A stretch of 64,000 bases of DNA from Siphonodentalium dalli (Eukaryota > Mollusca > Scaphopoda > Gadilida > Siphonodentaliidae): contig CP136067.1 in assembly GCA_032622095.1 (NCBI GenBank), positions 82,980,705 through 83,044,704 on the forward strand, read 5' to 3'. Positions 1 through 10,924 of the stretch are shown here, in pieces (the stretch's first letter is position 1; each line of letters opens with the position of its first letter). The translations under genes were made by a program, and so were the position numbers. The notes beneath the pieces are model-generated. The model was not told where the DNA came from. It made no database searches and was given only the letters and a program-made list of their open reading frames with translations.

Positions 1-557
1 TCGTCCGTAGCGGTTCAAAGCGTGTGATTTTTATATTCACACCGAAAGCGACCGAATCGCTTCGTCGCGCACGATGGTTATATTAGATCATCGTTTGAGT
101 GCATCATGCGAAGGCAGTTAACAAATACAATGGACATTTTTAAAAACATGATTTGCTCAACATTTCATTGTGAGGTAGTCAAGTAGAATGGTGCACGGAC
201 TTCCTAAATTCTCAGCATAGCAATTGCGTTTAATTCTATAATTCCAGTTTGTGAGTTTTTTGTATCGGTGGTTAGGGTGCAAATTGCGGGCAAAGTGACT
301 TACAATTAAGCTTGGTCTGTCTATTTAGAATGTATTGGGACCAAGAACAAACCAGACGATTTGCAAGGAATTTTCTCTTCTCTTTTTATTATTGTATACT
401 CGACTTCGTGTCATTCAGACATGCATGCATGGCGTTGCGCTGCTTCAGTTATCAGCCTGTCGCTAATGTCCTCCGTCACCTATGTTATCGCGGCGACAAA
501 CGAATATATGCATGTTTCCTTCAAATAGGACAAATACGCACGGATAGATGTGTCTAA
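1..557. mobile_element. Left arm of a long-inverted-repeat DNA element
   Basis: This stretch is matched, in reverse complement and with divergence, by 2222-2712. Matching blocks occur in the expected mirrored order: the outer block around 15-110, the block around 200-300 with caattgcgtttaa and the cggtggttagggtgcaaatt region, the block 276-355 containing tattgggaccaa, and the block 475-550 containing tatgttatcgcggcga and aatacgcacggat. The two arms are roughly 0.5 kb each and enclose 558-2221. I see no transposase reading frame, so it is a non-autonomous long-terminal-inverted-repeat (foldback) element. The outer end may extend beyond the window. Confidence 0.75.
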
Positions 558-558
558 T

Positions 559-1967
559 CTTGGTACGCAGCAAAATATCAGAACGTTTGTACCATGTTGT
601 TACGTCGGGTACGTTGGTTACAAATTAGAAAACATATTTCCTGAATTACTTTCAGGCCCATGGGTTCACGGGGTACAAATGGTTACTTCTGGTTACTTTA
701 CCTATTAGATAATGTTACATTTGTTACTTTTATTTTTTTTCTTAGAAATCCCAAAGTACCTTGTTACATTGGTTACAAATTATAAAACATATTTCCTGAA
801 CTCATTTACAGCCCATGGGTACACGGGGTACAAATGGTTACTTCTGGTTACTTTACCTATCAGATAATGTTACATTTGTTACTTTTATTTGTTTTCTTAG
901 AAATCCCAAAGTACCTTGTTACATTGGTTACAAATTATAAAACATATTTCCTGAACTCATTTATAGCCCATGGGTACACGGGGTACAAATGGTTACTTCT
1001 GGTTACTTTACCTATCAGATAATGTTACATTTGTTACTTTTATTTGTTTTCTTAGAAATCCCAAAGTACCTTGTTACATTGGTTACAAATTAGAAAACAT
1101 ATTTCCTGAACTAATTTCAGGCCCATGGGTACACGGATACAAATGGTTACTTCTGGTTACGTTACCTATTATATAATGTTACATTTGTTACTTTTATTTT
1201 TTTTTCTTAGAAATCCCAAAGTACCTTGTTACATTGGTTACAAATTAGAAAACATTCCTGAACTAATTTCAGGCCCATGGGTACACGGGGTACAAATGGT
1301 TACTTCTGGTTACTTTACCTATTAGATAATGTTACATTTGTTACTTTTGTTTTCTTCTTAGAAATCCCAAAGTACCTTGTTACATTGGTTACAAATTAGA
1401 AAACATTCCCTGAACTAATTTCAGGCCCATGGGTACACGGGATACAAATGGTTACTTCTGGTTACTTTACCTATTAGATAATGTTTCATTTGTAATTTTT
1501 TTTTCTTTTTTCTTATAAATCTCAAAGTACCTTGTTACATTGGTTACAAATTAGAAAACATATTTCCTGAACTAACATGGGTACACGGGGTACAAATGGT
1601 TACTTCTTGTTACTTAACCTATCAGATAATGTTACATTTGTTACTTTTATTTTTTTTCTTAGAAATCCCAAAGTACCTTGTTACATTGGTTACAAATTAG
1701 AAAACATATTTCCTGAACTAATTTCAGGCCCATGGGTACACGGATACAAATGGTTACTTCTGGTTACGTTACCTATTATATAATGTTACATTTGTTACTT
1801 TTATTTTTTTTTCTTAGAAATCCCAAGGTACCTTGTTACGTTGGTTACAAGTTACTCATGGGCCTGAAAGTAATTCAGGAAATATGTTTTCTAATTTGTA
1901 ACCAATGTACCTGACGTAACAACAGGGTACAAAAGTTGTGATATTTTTCGGCGTACCAAAATTTTCC
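559..1967. mobile_element. Foldback element containing a tandem-repeat core
   Basis: The ends are inverted repeats of about 107 bp. Position 561 onward reads tggtacgcagcaaaatatca, and the reverse complement of 1967 backward reads tggtacgccgaaaaatatca; similarity continues through the gttacgtc block and into the first and last repeat units. The core between the ends is the ~155-bp array. It sits between the arms of the larger inverted-repeat element, so it looks like a nested insertion or a captured core. No coding frame of a transposase is visible and no clear target duplication was found. Confidence 0.7.
659..1852 (+). repeat. Eight-unit tandem array, ~155-bp unit
   Basis: Unit starts (catggg) fall at 659, 814, 969, 1124, 1276, 1429, 1576 and 1731, giving periods of 155, 155, 155, 152, 153, 147 and 155. 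Each unit carries gggtacaaatggttacttc, a T-rich tract, and cccaaagtaccttgttac. The small open frames here are repeats of the same peptide and are not genes. Confidence 0.93.
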
Positions 1968-1977
1968 ATATATGAAT

Positions 1978-2086
1978 TTAAACCGCTATGGACGACAGAA
2001 AACGGCCGTAATAATCGCGCCCGGTGTGGAACAACCTTTAATTAGCTCTTTTGTGACCGATTTCTGTCGTCCGTAGCGGTTTAAAG
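1978..2086. repeat. Hairpin in the spacer of the foldback element
   Basis: Arms of about 29 bp: 1978-2006 (tttaaaccgctatggacgac and on) and 2058-2086 (its near reverse complement, with gtcgtccgtagcggtttaaa), separated by about 51 bp. The right arm leads into a copy of the window's first ~45 bases (2067-2112), so the terminus of the outer element is duplicated internally. Confidence 0.7.
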
Positions 2087-2221
2087 CGCGCGATTTTTAT
2101 ATTCACACCGAACACGAACGTATGTCGCTTACCATGTAGCGGTCGCAACAGTGGTTTTATGCTTCGTCGATTTCTCGCTTTGTGGCAAACCAGCGAGATA
2201 GTTGGGTCGCTGTCAAATATG

Positions 2222-2712
2222 ATGTTTATCCGTGCGTATTTTCCTAATTGAAGGAGACACATTAACTTATCGCCGCGATAACAAAGGGAATGCTTGGCAA
2301 GCTAGAGCTTGGCGGAATAACAGGATCGTCTGGTTAGTTTTTGGTCCCAATCCATTCCAAACAGGCAGACAAAGCTTCATTGTGAAATCACTTTGCCCAC
2401 AATTTGCACCCCCCATCACCGATAAAAAAAAATCACAAACTGGAATCAAGAAAGAAATTCATTTAAACGCAATTGCTATGAGAATTGAGGAAGATCGTAT
2501 ATCAATCAACTTGACATATTATATTTGACAATGAAATGAGTTTGAAAAACTCTTACATGAATATGTTGAGCACATTCTGTTTAAAATGTACATATGCATT
2601 GTATTTGTGACCTGTCTGAAAATGATGCACTCAAACGGTTATCTACCCAACCCATCGCGCGCGACGAAGCGATTCAGTCGCGTTCGGTGTGAATATAAAA
2701 ATCGCGCGCTTA
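2222..2712. mobile_element. Right arm of the long-inverted-repeat DNA element
   Basis: Reverse complement of the left arm at about 15-555. The clearest matches are atccgtgcgtattttcc at 2229 against 533-550, the block 2328-2410 against 276-355, and cgcgacgaagcgattcagtc near 2659 against 46-75. Open frames across it are not protein-like. Confidence 0.75.
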
Positions 2713-3193
2713 AGACCTTAAGACAACCATTGATATGTTCGCTCGACTGACAAACGGTCATTCCGTTTAGGTATCGCTTCACTTTTATCAATGCTATTTA
2801 ACATAATCCTAGATGTTTTCGTTTGTTTGATACTCAGCAGCCAAGTTTGAGCATCCGACATAGTAGAACTTCAGGTCTATTAGACTTATGATGCCTAATT
2901 TCACACTGATTTATGACTTTAAATTCATAACAATCAATTTTTTACGTGTATTTCGACTGAGTTTTGTCAACTGTTGCTTATGTTTGACCCTCAATTGTAA
3001 ACATACGAGTTCATATATTTCACCGGAAATTCAGCAACATGAAACGTACTTTGAATGCAAGCCACAAAACGTATAGGTGGTCCGTTTACTGTTCCCAAAA
3101 CAGCGTCACGTGCATGACATTTCCGGATTCATAGCAAAACGGGGAGGTAATATTGGCATATTTGTACGTCAGGGCATTACTATATATAATTTA
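2713..3193. other. No gene or repeat recognised
   Basis: AT-rich sequence with only short open frames. Nothing resembles a domain, and no inverted or tandem structure was noticed. Confidence 0.5.
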
Positions 3194-3266
3194 ATATTCC
3201 TTCTGTTGATGGCGATTTGAACAAATATGAATATTTCTGCAACGAACGCCGCCCAAGCCTTTAAGA
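3194..3266 (+). repeat. Fragment matching the 5' flank of the 38.5-kb LINE
   Basis: About 70 bp from ttccttctgttgatggcgat through aacgaacgccgccc match the reverse complement of 45005-45075 at roughly 90% by eye. The latter lies just upstream of the minus-strand LINE at 38.5-43.8 kb, so this may be a 5' untranslated remnant of the same family, or a separate repeat shared by both sites. Confidence 0.6.
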
Positions 3267-3531
3267 CTAATATTTGGAAGGATACTTGGTTCAAACTGAC
3301 CATGACGAGAAAACAACCAAGTAAACACAATGATATATGCATGTAAGTTGATATTTGCGCCACTTTTCATCAAGTCCTCCGAGTTACACTGCCTATATAT
3401 ACATGTATATGCGATATAGTATGGCGGGAAACTGTCAAATAGTAATATAATTGTACAATTGTGAAACAGCTTGGCATGAAATTTTGTATAAATGGTCAGT
3501 CTGAAAACTGTCTTTCCCGACGAATCAATCA

Positions 3532-4072
3532 CTAGCTGGTTTACCCGGCATTGCTCGGGAAAAGAAGATTGAAAACATCTTGTAGTGTGTTGACATGCAT
3601 ATATTCAATTATAAAACCCCTCTTTGTACACCACATTGGCAGTCTTCAACAACCGTGTTCGTAACACCGTTGACTGTTGATCTATTACAGTTTATATCAA
3701 TAAAGGACGTTGACAGTTGATCTAATCATGATTATGGCATGGATAAAGAGCGTCAATGTCGCTTGTGCTATTCGAAACGATGTGTGCGGTCTCCGTGTAG
3801 ACTAGCGATAAAGAGCGTTCACTGTTGATCTATTCCTGATATGGTATGGATAAAGAGCGATCTGTTCGCTTATGTACAGCAACTTGTTAACAAGATTTCG
3901 TGTGGAGTCTCAGCTTTTTAAAGACATCTGAGGTCAAATGGTTCCTATCTAATAATATTATCCGAGTAAAATCACCCCCATATACATGTACAAATAATCA
4001 GTTCCCAATGGTCCAGTCGTTTGGTCGCCTATAGCCGGGCAAACAAACTAACAAAATTTATTATAATAGATA
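3532..4072 (+). repeat. Dispersed repeat relic with internal ataaagagcg units
   Basis: It opens with agctggtttacccggcattg and closes with a caaacaaactaacaaaattt / ataatagataatg tail, the look of an old short interspersed or RTE-tail repeat (inference). Inside, gataaagagcgt next to ctgttgatcta recurs at about 3700, 3745, 3810 and 3850. The same core occurs reverse-complemented at 45237-45290 and singly at 5618. No coding frame. Confidence 0.45.
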
Positions 4073-4079
4073 ATGGACG

Positions 4080-4790
4080 ACAGATTCAAAATGGCAGCAA
4101 CTTTTTTGTTTAAATGGCCGCCGTTTTCAGCTTGTACTCAATGAATTCGAAGAATGTACATGTAACTTCCATTCCTTATTCGAAAATATTATATTTCTCT
4201 CAAATAAAGGGTTGTTGTACATGTATGGTGGTCCCAATACACTCTTTCCATGAACCACATCCCGAATCAAAATGGCTACCTGATTCAAGTAGGGGACCCA
4301 TGCCATTTTCCCGGCCCCTTGACCGAATTATGTCAAATAATGAGCGTTGTATTGGTGGCCCCAACGCACCCTAAATGGTCACACCCACACCGATCCAAAA
4401 ATAACCGCCGTCCAGATGGGTTCAATTATGAGACACATGCCATGTCACGACCCCTTGACACATTTAGGTCATACACAGACACATTAAGCATGCACCAAAA
4501 CACCTCACCCCGATGCAAATGACCGTAGCCCAGAGGGGTCCAAATAGGGGATCCATGCCATTTATCGGCCCTTGACAGATTTAGGTCAAACAAAGTGTGT
4601 TATAGGGTGCCCCCAATACACCATAAACATACACTCCACACAAACACCACCCCGATCCAAAATGGCCAACACCAGAGGGCTTCAAATAGGGGCCCCTTGA
4701 CAGATTTGGACCCCTCTGGACGGCCGCCATTTTGTATCGAGGCGGGATGTGTGGGGTGTATGTTAGGGTGTATTTGATGGCTACCATACA
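4080..4790 (+). repeat. Degenerate satellite, ~120-140 bp period, copy 1
   Basis: Recurring phrases in order are gatccaaaatggc, a gggttcaaatagggg block, catgccatttt, cccttgacagatttaggtca and a ccccaatacacc block. Units are strongly diverged. The same phrases occur in reverse complement at 55780-56440, so this is one satellite family at two sites 51 kb apart in opposite orientation. The overlapping open frames on both strands are repeat shadows. Confidence 0.75.
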
Positions 4791-5470
4791 GCATGCACTC
4801 TTTGTCTGGCCTAACCCTGGTCCGATTCACTAAGTATAATATGTCACTTAATACCATGTTACTAGCTATCTAACCTATTATTTCTTAATATACGTGCTGT
4901 TTTATGTAAATGACATACGCTACAGTCATTATCGGGTTTAATTCGTTTGATACACACAACTATATTCAACCGAACGTGCAGAAATCGTTCGAATACATAT
5001 CCTGTATAGAACCGTAACAGTCGGTATTGGCTTGAATAGAACCGTAACACACACATTGTGAGTATCAGGCTAATGCTCCAACTTATGAACCCTATCGGTA
5101 TAGTTTATCTGCTGTTTTATGGTGTATACTTTAAACTCAGTATTTCGTCTTCAGAATGCGTTTCACAATATAGGTGGATCCAAAAAGAAAGGCATGGTTG
5201 ATTACATGTTGTACACGATTAATCTCTATTTCGGAGTCAATTGTGATCTAATTAAAGTTAAGCTTTCGGTAAAATGCCATTTCTGCAGATAGTCGGAAAG
5301 GTTAATACATTCAAAATATATATAACTAGCTTCGGGAGCCTTTATTCAGCGTCGGAGGGGCCAGTGGCACCTGCACAAAGGGCCCATGTGTGCTTTGGAA
5401 GCATACTACCCATACGCAGATCCTTTTCACAGATCCTTTTCTTATATATATATAAATAATATTATTATGC
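4791..5470. other. No gene recognised
   Basis: AT-rich spacer. Short open frames only, with no domain-like content. A tatatatataaat run lies near 5443-5457. Confidence 0.5.
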
Positions 5471-5471
5471 T

Positions 5472-5740
5472 GCTATATCCTCGTGCAAATAGGTTCATAT
5501 TGGACCTATATATTGGCACTGGGTCATATTGGACTTTTTGGAATTCTGGAATAAGCCCATAATGGACTACTACCAGCTATTCAGTTGGCTGGCGCGGGCC
5601 ACAGCGAAACACGTGTATAAAGAGCGTACACCTGGCGCTGCAACATATCCTCCTGTAAATAGGTTCATATTGTGGACCTAAATATTCACATGGGTTCATA
5701 TTGGACTTCTTTGATTCTGAAATAGGCTCATATATAGTGA
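5472..5740 (+). repeat. Two-copy direct repeat, ~170 bp apart
   Basis: gctgctatatcctcgtgcaa at 5471 and gctgcaacatatcctcctgt at 5637 begin two copies that both continue with aaataggttcatattg, a gacctatatatt-like block and ttcatattggact. The second copy is followed by a T-rich stretch. Confidence 0.7.
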
Positions 5741-5785
5741 GCTTAAATTAATTTTGTTGTGTTTTTTTAAATGTATTTAATTAAT

Positions 5786-5960
5786 TTTTGTTAAATCAAA
5801 ATTTTGAAAAATTAACGCCGTTATAACCTCCGCCATGGTATCCCGAGTCACCATACCAAATTTGATTGAAATCGGTCTAGGGGTCTGGGAGAAATATCCG
5901 GAGAGACGGACGGCTAGACAAACACACAGACTATCCTACTCTGTTATATAAAGACGTCGC
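5786..5960 (+). repeat. Dispersed repeat, family of aacgccgttataac
   Basis: aaatcaaaattttgaaaaat, aacgccgttataac, agtcaccataccaaat, gaaatcggtc, gtctgggagaaa and a terminal atcctactctgttatata occur in the same order at 16255-16420. The order and spacing are conserved between the two sites, so this is one interspersed family, possibly the 3' part of a retroposon (inference). Confidence 0.7.
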
Positions 5961-6342
5961 GTGATTTTGTTCCGAAAAGTTTTATTTTTAATCATACGGA
6001 ACCGTAAAAATAATTCCTGAACCATCATATATGACTTCCGATGTAACAGTTACTACACAGTGGGTTAAGATGGTAAATATAAAATGTTTGCATACTCATA
6101 AATCGATTAGCCGGAAGATTCCTCTCGATTTTGTATCATATATGGCTCCCATTGACGTCTGCAAAGCCGACATCTGCTTACAAAATGTAAACATAAACAT
6201 TGATCGCGGTACATCGAATTGTCAATTGACACAGAATAGATCTCGAGCTTCAGTTTACAGCTGGAGAACCTTCCTTCCTCGATCACATCGATGTACGATA
6301 CTTTAGAATACGTATATACGGATTGATTTCTTAAACATGGTA

Positions 6343-6363
6343 AGTATATATATATATATATAT
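6343..6363. repeat. (TA)n microsatellite
   Basis: Uninterrupted alternating TA of about 20 bp following gtaag. Confidence 0.9.
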
Positions 6364-6754
6364 GTTTAAAATGTATTCGAGCCCGAAGACGTTCAATCAC
6401 AAGACCGGCCCGTCGTTAAAAATAAAGTTTGCTTCTGTGTTGATTTTGTGTCATTTTACTTAGATAATGTTAGTACCCTAGTCATTTACGTTGCGAAATT
6501 GATATTGTAATATCAGTTTCCATCTAGGTCGTCGAAATGTGTTAAATACATTGTAAAATCTCATACATTCAAAAATGGCACTTCTATATGGTCGTATGCT
6601 TAATAAATATATAGGGCATGCTTTGGAGTTCACTGGATATGTCAAAATTAGGGACATGATGGAGTGACGTAGTTCCCGAAACCGAGCAAGGGGAACTATA
6701 TCATTCCCGAGCAGGGACGTGTCTAGATGGTCTCTATTGGGAATGGGGTGTCCA

Positions 6755-7145
6755 CCTTGAAATTTCCAACTGCACCTCACATTGAACCAGACCAACCTCC
6801 TATGTCGCGAGATTACATTTAACTGTGCCTCAACAAACTCCTATCTGAGACCCCATAATGTTGGAAACTTTCCAACTAATGGCCATTTCAGACCAAAGGT
6901 GTGACCAAAAATAGACTGAAAATATGTTGCTGTTGGTGTAATAACAGCATATTCTCCATTAAATACTGGCTGGAAATTTCAACATATATGCGGTGTAGAA
7001 TTTCCAACTATTGTTGTGTAAGGCATGAAACTGTTAAAAAAAATTTAAAGTCGGGGGAAATTCTTAAGATAACACCCCTCACTATGGTTGGAAATTTCGA
7101 ACTGACTTCCATTTCAGTCCAAACAATTTACTGAAAGTAGATTTC
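6755..7145 (+). repeat. Degenerate repeats with ggaaatttccaac
   Basis: ggaaatttccaac-like words recur near 6758, 6860, 6970, 6996 and 7088, twice followed about 15 bp later by ccatttcagaccaaa or ccatttcagtccaaa. The spacing of the long form is about 230 bp. The open frame that spans it shows no domain. Confidence 0.5.
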
Positions 7146-7734
7146 TGTAGAAATTGAAAATGACCATAACCAATCCGATAATATCCAAAAACAATTATTG
7201 CAGAAAGTTTGGCAAAATATTTGGTTGAGTATCACTTAGTCGTTCGTGTGTATCGAGGTTTTCAATTCTGCTCTCAATGCTGATGACTTGACCTTTTGAT
7301 AACGACAAAGTTCACTAGACATTCCGTCTATATAATATGCGATAGTTCTCAAATGTGACTGTTCATATTCTATAAATGTTCGGTATTTGGGTGGATTTTC
7401 ATCATACCCAATTATAAATTCAGTTTCGTCTTATTATGCAACTGTGCTTCGTTTACACGAGCACCACACCTCATGATTAATATGAGTTTATGAAAAGCTA
7501 TATGAATATATTAGCATAAGGGTCTGCCCTGATAATGTCAACTGTCGTAGGGACTTGTTTGTATTAACTGACATCATTGTGAAATTGATACAAAATAAAC
7601 GTTATTGAACCTCGAATCTTGAACGCCTGCGTGTTGTTGTGAATAGGTTAACCCTTCCATGACTGGAGCCTCCTGGCATTTTGTGAAAACCCTGTGCCAG
7701 TGAATTATCTTATATATCACATAGGGAGCCTAGC

Positions 7735-7752
7735 ATATATATATATATATAG

Positions 7753-7793
<41 letters not shown>
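7735..7793. repeat. (TA)n microsatellite
   Basis: Nearly pure alternating TA, interrupted once by gctatata. Lies inside the TTAA-type MITE. Confidence 0.93.
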
Positions 7794-7799
<6 letters not shown>

Positions 7800-7835
7800 G
7801 CATTGTCCTAACAATATTTATCTTTACCTTGTAAG

Positions 7836-7901
7836 CCAGTGCACTCTCTTTACATGCGAGGCTCCCTGTGGGAGACTCGCATGTATAAGAGATTGCACTG
7901 A
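7836..7901. repeat. Hairpin, diverged form of the recurrent MITE hairpin
   Basis: The arms contain gtgcactctctt, atgcgag and ctccc, mirrored by gggag, actcgcat and agattgcac. Layout and words correspond to the 69-bp hairpin at 29085, 34759, 34908, 55206 and 55418, but with tgcactctc in place of tgcattctc and a different apex. Confidence 0.75.
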
Positions 7902-8099
7902 CACAGTATATTTAATGCTGCACCAGCGCAGCCCCAGTCATTGAAGGATTACGGCGGTGCATGGGCGCGAAACAATAACGATTCCGTGTCCACAGAAATA
8001 AGGATTGTATCAAACTTCACCCTTTAAAGATACATAATCCGAATTAACGCGCCTGAATACCCCCTGTCACTATAACTTGCGGTCATATTGGATCCACCA

Positions 8100-8245
8100 G
8101 GCCCGGTACCGTGGTTTTAGCGCTACATGTCAAAGTTCCGGAGTAGGATTTCCATATATGGAAGTCATGAATATTCAAAAGCTCCATATATGGAAATGCT
8201 ACTCCAGAACTTTGACCTGTAGCACTAAAACCACGGAACCGGGGC
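8100..8245. mobile_element. Small foldback MITE
   Basis: Arms 8109-8162 and 8183-8236 are near-perfect reverse complements (ccgtggttttagcgctacat on the left), each ending at the apex side in the palindrome tccatatatgga. Outer bases ggcccgg and ccggggct extend the pairing. The loop is about 20 bp. The two mirror-image open frames crossing it are products of the palindrome. No target duplication is evident. Confidence 0.8.
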
Positions 8246-8289
8246 TGGATGAATATGTGAAAGCACGGAACGGATCTGGATGAATCCAA

Positions 8290-8790
8290 TCCAATCAGTG
8301 ATCTCGCTTATTACCATTAACGGCTTGGGGGGGGGGGGCGTAAAAATACTTGATTCGAGTTGAGGAACCCGCCCACCAAAGCTCAGAGTTATCATATATC
8401 GATTTTTGAAATCTGTTATTTTTCACTACCTGGATTATTTGGCGGTCTAACAAATGTTCGACGAGCCGACCGACATAATACTCTCGATACGAAATTGCGT
8501 TGAACAAAACGTTACATAACACGTTTTGGAAAATTTTATACCAGATTGAGTTGACAGTGGTTAGCATTATTTTTTGGTAATTAATCTATTCTGATAATTA
8601 ATCGTCTTTTGAAGAAACGTTGTTGTTGATGATGTTGTTCTTGTACTTGTTCTTGTTCTTGGAATCTGATGATACGGGGACCATCGAATCGTATTTTGTA
8701 CCTTTAACCTTAAGTCACATTTCGATTTTGGTTTATTGTTTATCACAAACACATACGATAACATTATTATTATTATGTCTATGAAATAAA
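8290..8790. other. No gene recognised; contains a G run
   Basis: A 10-G homopolymer lies near 8328-8337. Open frames on the minus strand have no recognisable domain. The tail has several short TTATTA and GTTGTT tracts. Confidence 0.5.
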
Positions 8791-8791
8791 G

Positions 8792-9016
8792 ATGATGTTG
8801 ACCTTTCTAACGATGTTTTATTTGTGGTATCCGTGTAATGCCTCTTATTTTCGACGCAATGTTACGGAAATCACCGTGGCGCACAACGGCGCGACATTAA
8901 TAATAATAGCTGCCCGTGTATATTATAAACATGACATCGACATTCATAATCATTTTGGGAATCCGATCAGGACATTGACAGTTGTTTTATTACGCCACCT
9001 AGTGTGGTGTTTCTAG
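8792..9016 (+). CDS. Candidate first exon of a secreted protein (weak)
   Basis: The open frame starts ATGATG and encodes a hydrophobic N-terminus (MMLTFLTMFYLWYPCNA) like a signal peptide, followed by SYFRRNVTEITVAHNGATL, with a possible N-glycosylation site at NVT. After about residue 45 the sequence stops looking protein-like, so if real the exon may end near 8930 at a weak GTGTAT donor. I do not recognise a family, and there is no clear promoter. It could simply be a chance open frame. Confidence 0.18.
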   Translation: MMLTFLTMFYLWYPCNASYFRRNVTEITVAHNGATLIIIAARVYYKHDIDIHNHFGNPIRTLTVVLLRHLVWCF

Positions 9017-9183
9017 CTTTTGGTTTTTTGATATCGCATGGTCGATCGATAATTCACTGGGTGATTGTACATTCGGCAAACCTCGTCAGATTCCGTCACC
9101 GTTTCATCGTACCGATAATTATGATAGTACAACTAAGATTGGCACATGTATTTACGTCACCGGTGTAATTGTGGGGACATGCT

Positions 9184-9460
9184 TCTATTATGAAGGTTTG
9201 CTATCCCGAAGGTCCGCTATTCCGAAGGTTCTCTATTCCGAAGGTTTTTGTTATTTTTAGGTTAATTCTATATTTTAAAGTATTGAGACTAATTTGAGAG
9301 GGTTCATTTTCACAAAGATTCTTTATATGGAGTGTGCGCTCACATCCGAACTGATCATGCGCGCACACCGATACAGATACAGGAGGAAATAACTTAACTT
9401 AGAACATTAAATGTGATTTTGTTTTGTTTTCGCTGGTTTTCTTGAGATTTTATGTCATTA
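9184..9460 (+). repeat. Direct repeat copy 1 with CCGAAGGT minisatellite head
   Basis: It starts with a run of tatcccgaaggtccgct / tattccgaaggttc units, then aggttaattctatattttaa, gagggttcattttcac, aagattcttt and further on attaaatgtgattttgtttt. The same order occurs at 9670-9960. Confidence 0.8.
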
Positions 9461-9669
9461 CGTGGGCCCATACCTTTGAATTCTTGGCATATACTATAAA
9501 TGTTGTGGTATATATGGACCCTCCCGCATTGGGACATGACATAGGTTCAGTTGACTTAAGTGGTGTTCTGTGTGTGCCCCAATTTGGAGTTCAATATTTT
9601 AAGGGCCAAGTTTAGAATTTTATGGGTCAATACCTTTGAACTCTGGGCATATAATATGAATATTGGGGG

Positions 9670-9960
9670 GGGGGCATGTCTCTATTCCGAAGGTTCACTA
9701 TCCCGAAGGTCCACTATTCCGAAATTTCTCTGAATGTTCGCTATTCCGAAGGTTCACCAATCCGAAGGTTCGTTATTCAGAAGGTTCTGTGTTCCAAAGA
9801 TTTTTTTTATTTTAAGGTTAATTCTATATTCTAAAGTAACGAGAGGGTTCATTATCACGAAGATTCTTTTTATGAAGGAAATAACGTAAAACATTAAATG
9901 TGATTTTGTTTTGTTTTCGAGGGTTTTCTTGAGTTTAATGTCATTACGTATGACCTTATT
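9670..9960 (+). repeat. Direct repeat copy 2 with CCGAAGGT minisatellite head
   Basis: Copy of 9184-9460. About seven ttccgaaggttc-like units (9680-9795) lead into aggttaattctatattctaa, gagggttcattatcac, aagattcttt and attaaatgtgattttgtttt. A run of nine G lies just upstream near 9664. Confidence 0.8.
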
Positions 9961-10410
9961 TCTCATTACATATTCACGCCAAGGAGCCCACACAATTGCT
10001 ATGTTACGATGCGATTTAATGTGATTATGTGTGACCTAATATCTCAATAATCTGAGACAAGAGTACGCCTGCTAAAGGCGAATTATAACAGTTGGGGGTA
10101 TAACGCTCAATAAATACTGGAGGCTATAACAAACTGCGCAGTAGAATATCGCTGAATGGACGAGTATGAGATGAGCCTAAATGCAATTGTGACTTTGTTT
10201 AAAGGCCCACTTAATTTTCGAGTCATTAATTTTTTATAGTATATACGGTTTTAATAACAATTTATGCCATAAAATTTGAATAAACTACTATAATTCATCA
10301 CCATTTGAAAGGCAGAATACTTCTATCTCCTAGTTTGAAACACCTTCAAAATACCGCGTCGTATATCTAGCAATTAGCAACCAACATGTCCTCCTCGGCT
10401 TTCCATAGAT

Positions 10411-10920
10411 TTCAACGTAATTTGATACTTATGGGTATTTGTGTCCGGGAAGTGTTTTGGACGGGTCAAATCGTGACCCCGACCTGACCTTGACCTTTAA
10501 AACTGTCAATGCAAGGTCAATTTGGGTAAAACGGACAAATTTCGGCGAAATTTGATACCTAGGGATACTTTGGTCCGAGGAGAGTTTTGAACGGGTCAAA
10601 TCGTGACATCGGCCTGACCTTGACCTGCAATATGGCCAATCAAAGGTCAACTCGGATAAAACGGATAGATTTCGACGAAATTTGATACCTATGGGTACTT
10701 TTGTCGGGGGGGGGGGGTGTTTTGGACGGGTCAAATCATGACTCTGACCTTACCTTGACCTTCAAAATTGTTCATTGAAGGTCAAGTTGGGTAAAACGGA
10801 CGGATTTCGACGAAATTTGATACCTATGGGTACTTTTCTACGGGTGGGGGTGTTTTGGACTGGACAAATCATGACCCTGACCTGACATTGACTTTCGAAA
10901 CAGTCAATTGAAGGTCAAAT
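10411..10920 (+). repeat. Four-unit tandem array, ~130-bp unit
   Basis: tttgatacctatgggtac-like starts lie at 10421, 10551, 10681 and 10816 (periods 130, 130, 135). Each unit includes a gtgttttgga(c)ggg block, tcaaatc(a/g)tgac, a tgaccttgaccttt block and aaggtcaa. A 10-G run interrupts unit three. The minus-strand open frame across it is a repeat shadow. Confidence 0.92.
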
Positions 10921-10924
10921 CGCA

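Larger units (their letters stand above)
7652..7947. mobile_element. TTAA-type MITE with cccttccatgactgg termini
   Basis: The left end follows TTAA (7648-7651) and reads cccttccatgactgg. The right end, reverse-complemented, reads ccttcaatgactgggg, and is followed by ATTAC, a decayed TTAA. Terminal CC(C)TT at a TTAA target is the piggyBac-type pattern. It contains a (TA)n run and a hairpin related to those in the MITEs at 29.0, 34.6 and 55.2 kb. No transposase is encoded. Confidence 0.65.

Noticed and set aside
8077-8289. Two 68-codon frames on opposite strands with similar sequences
   Set aside because: They are mirror products of the foldback MITE palindrome.
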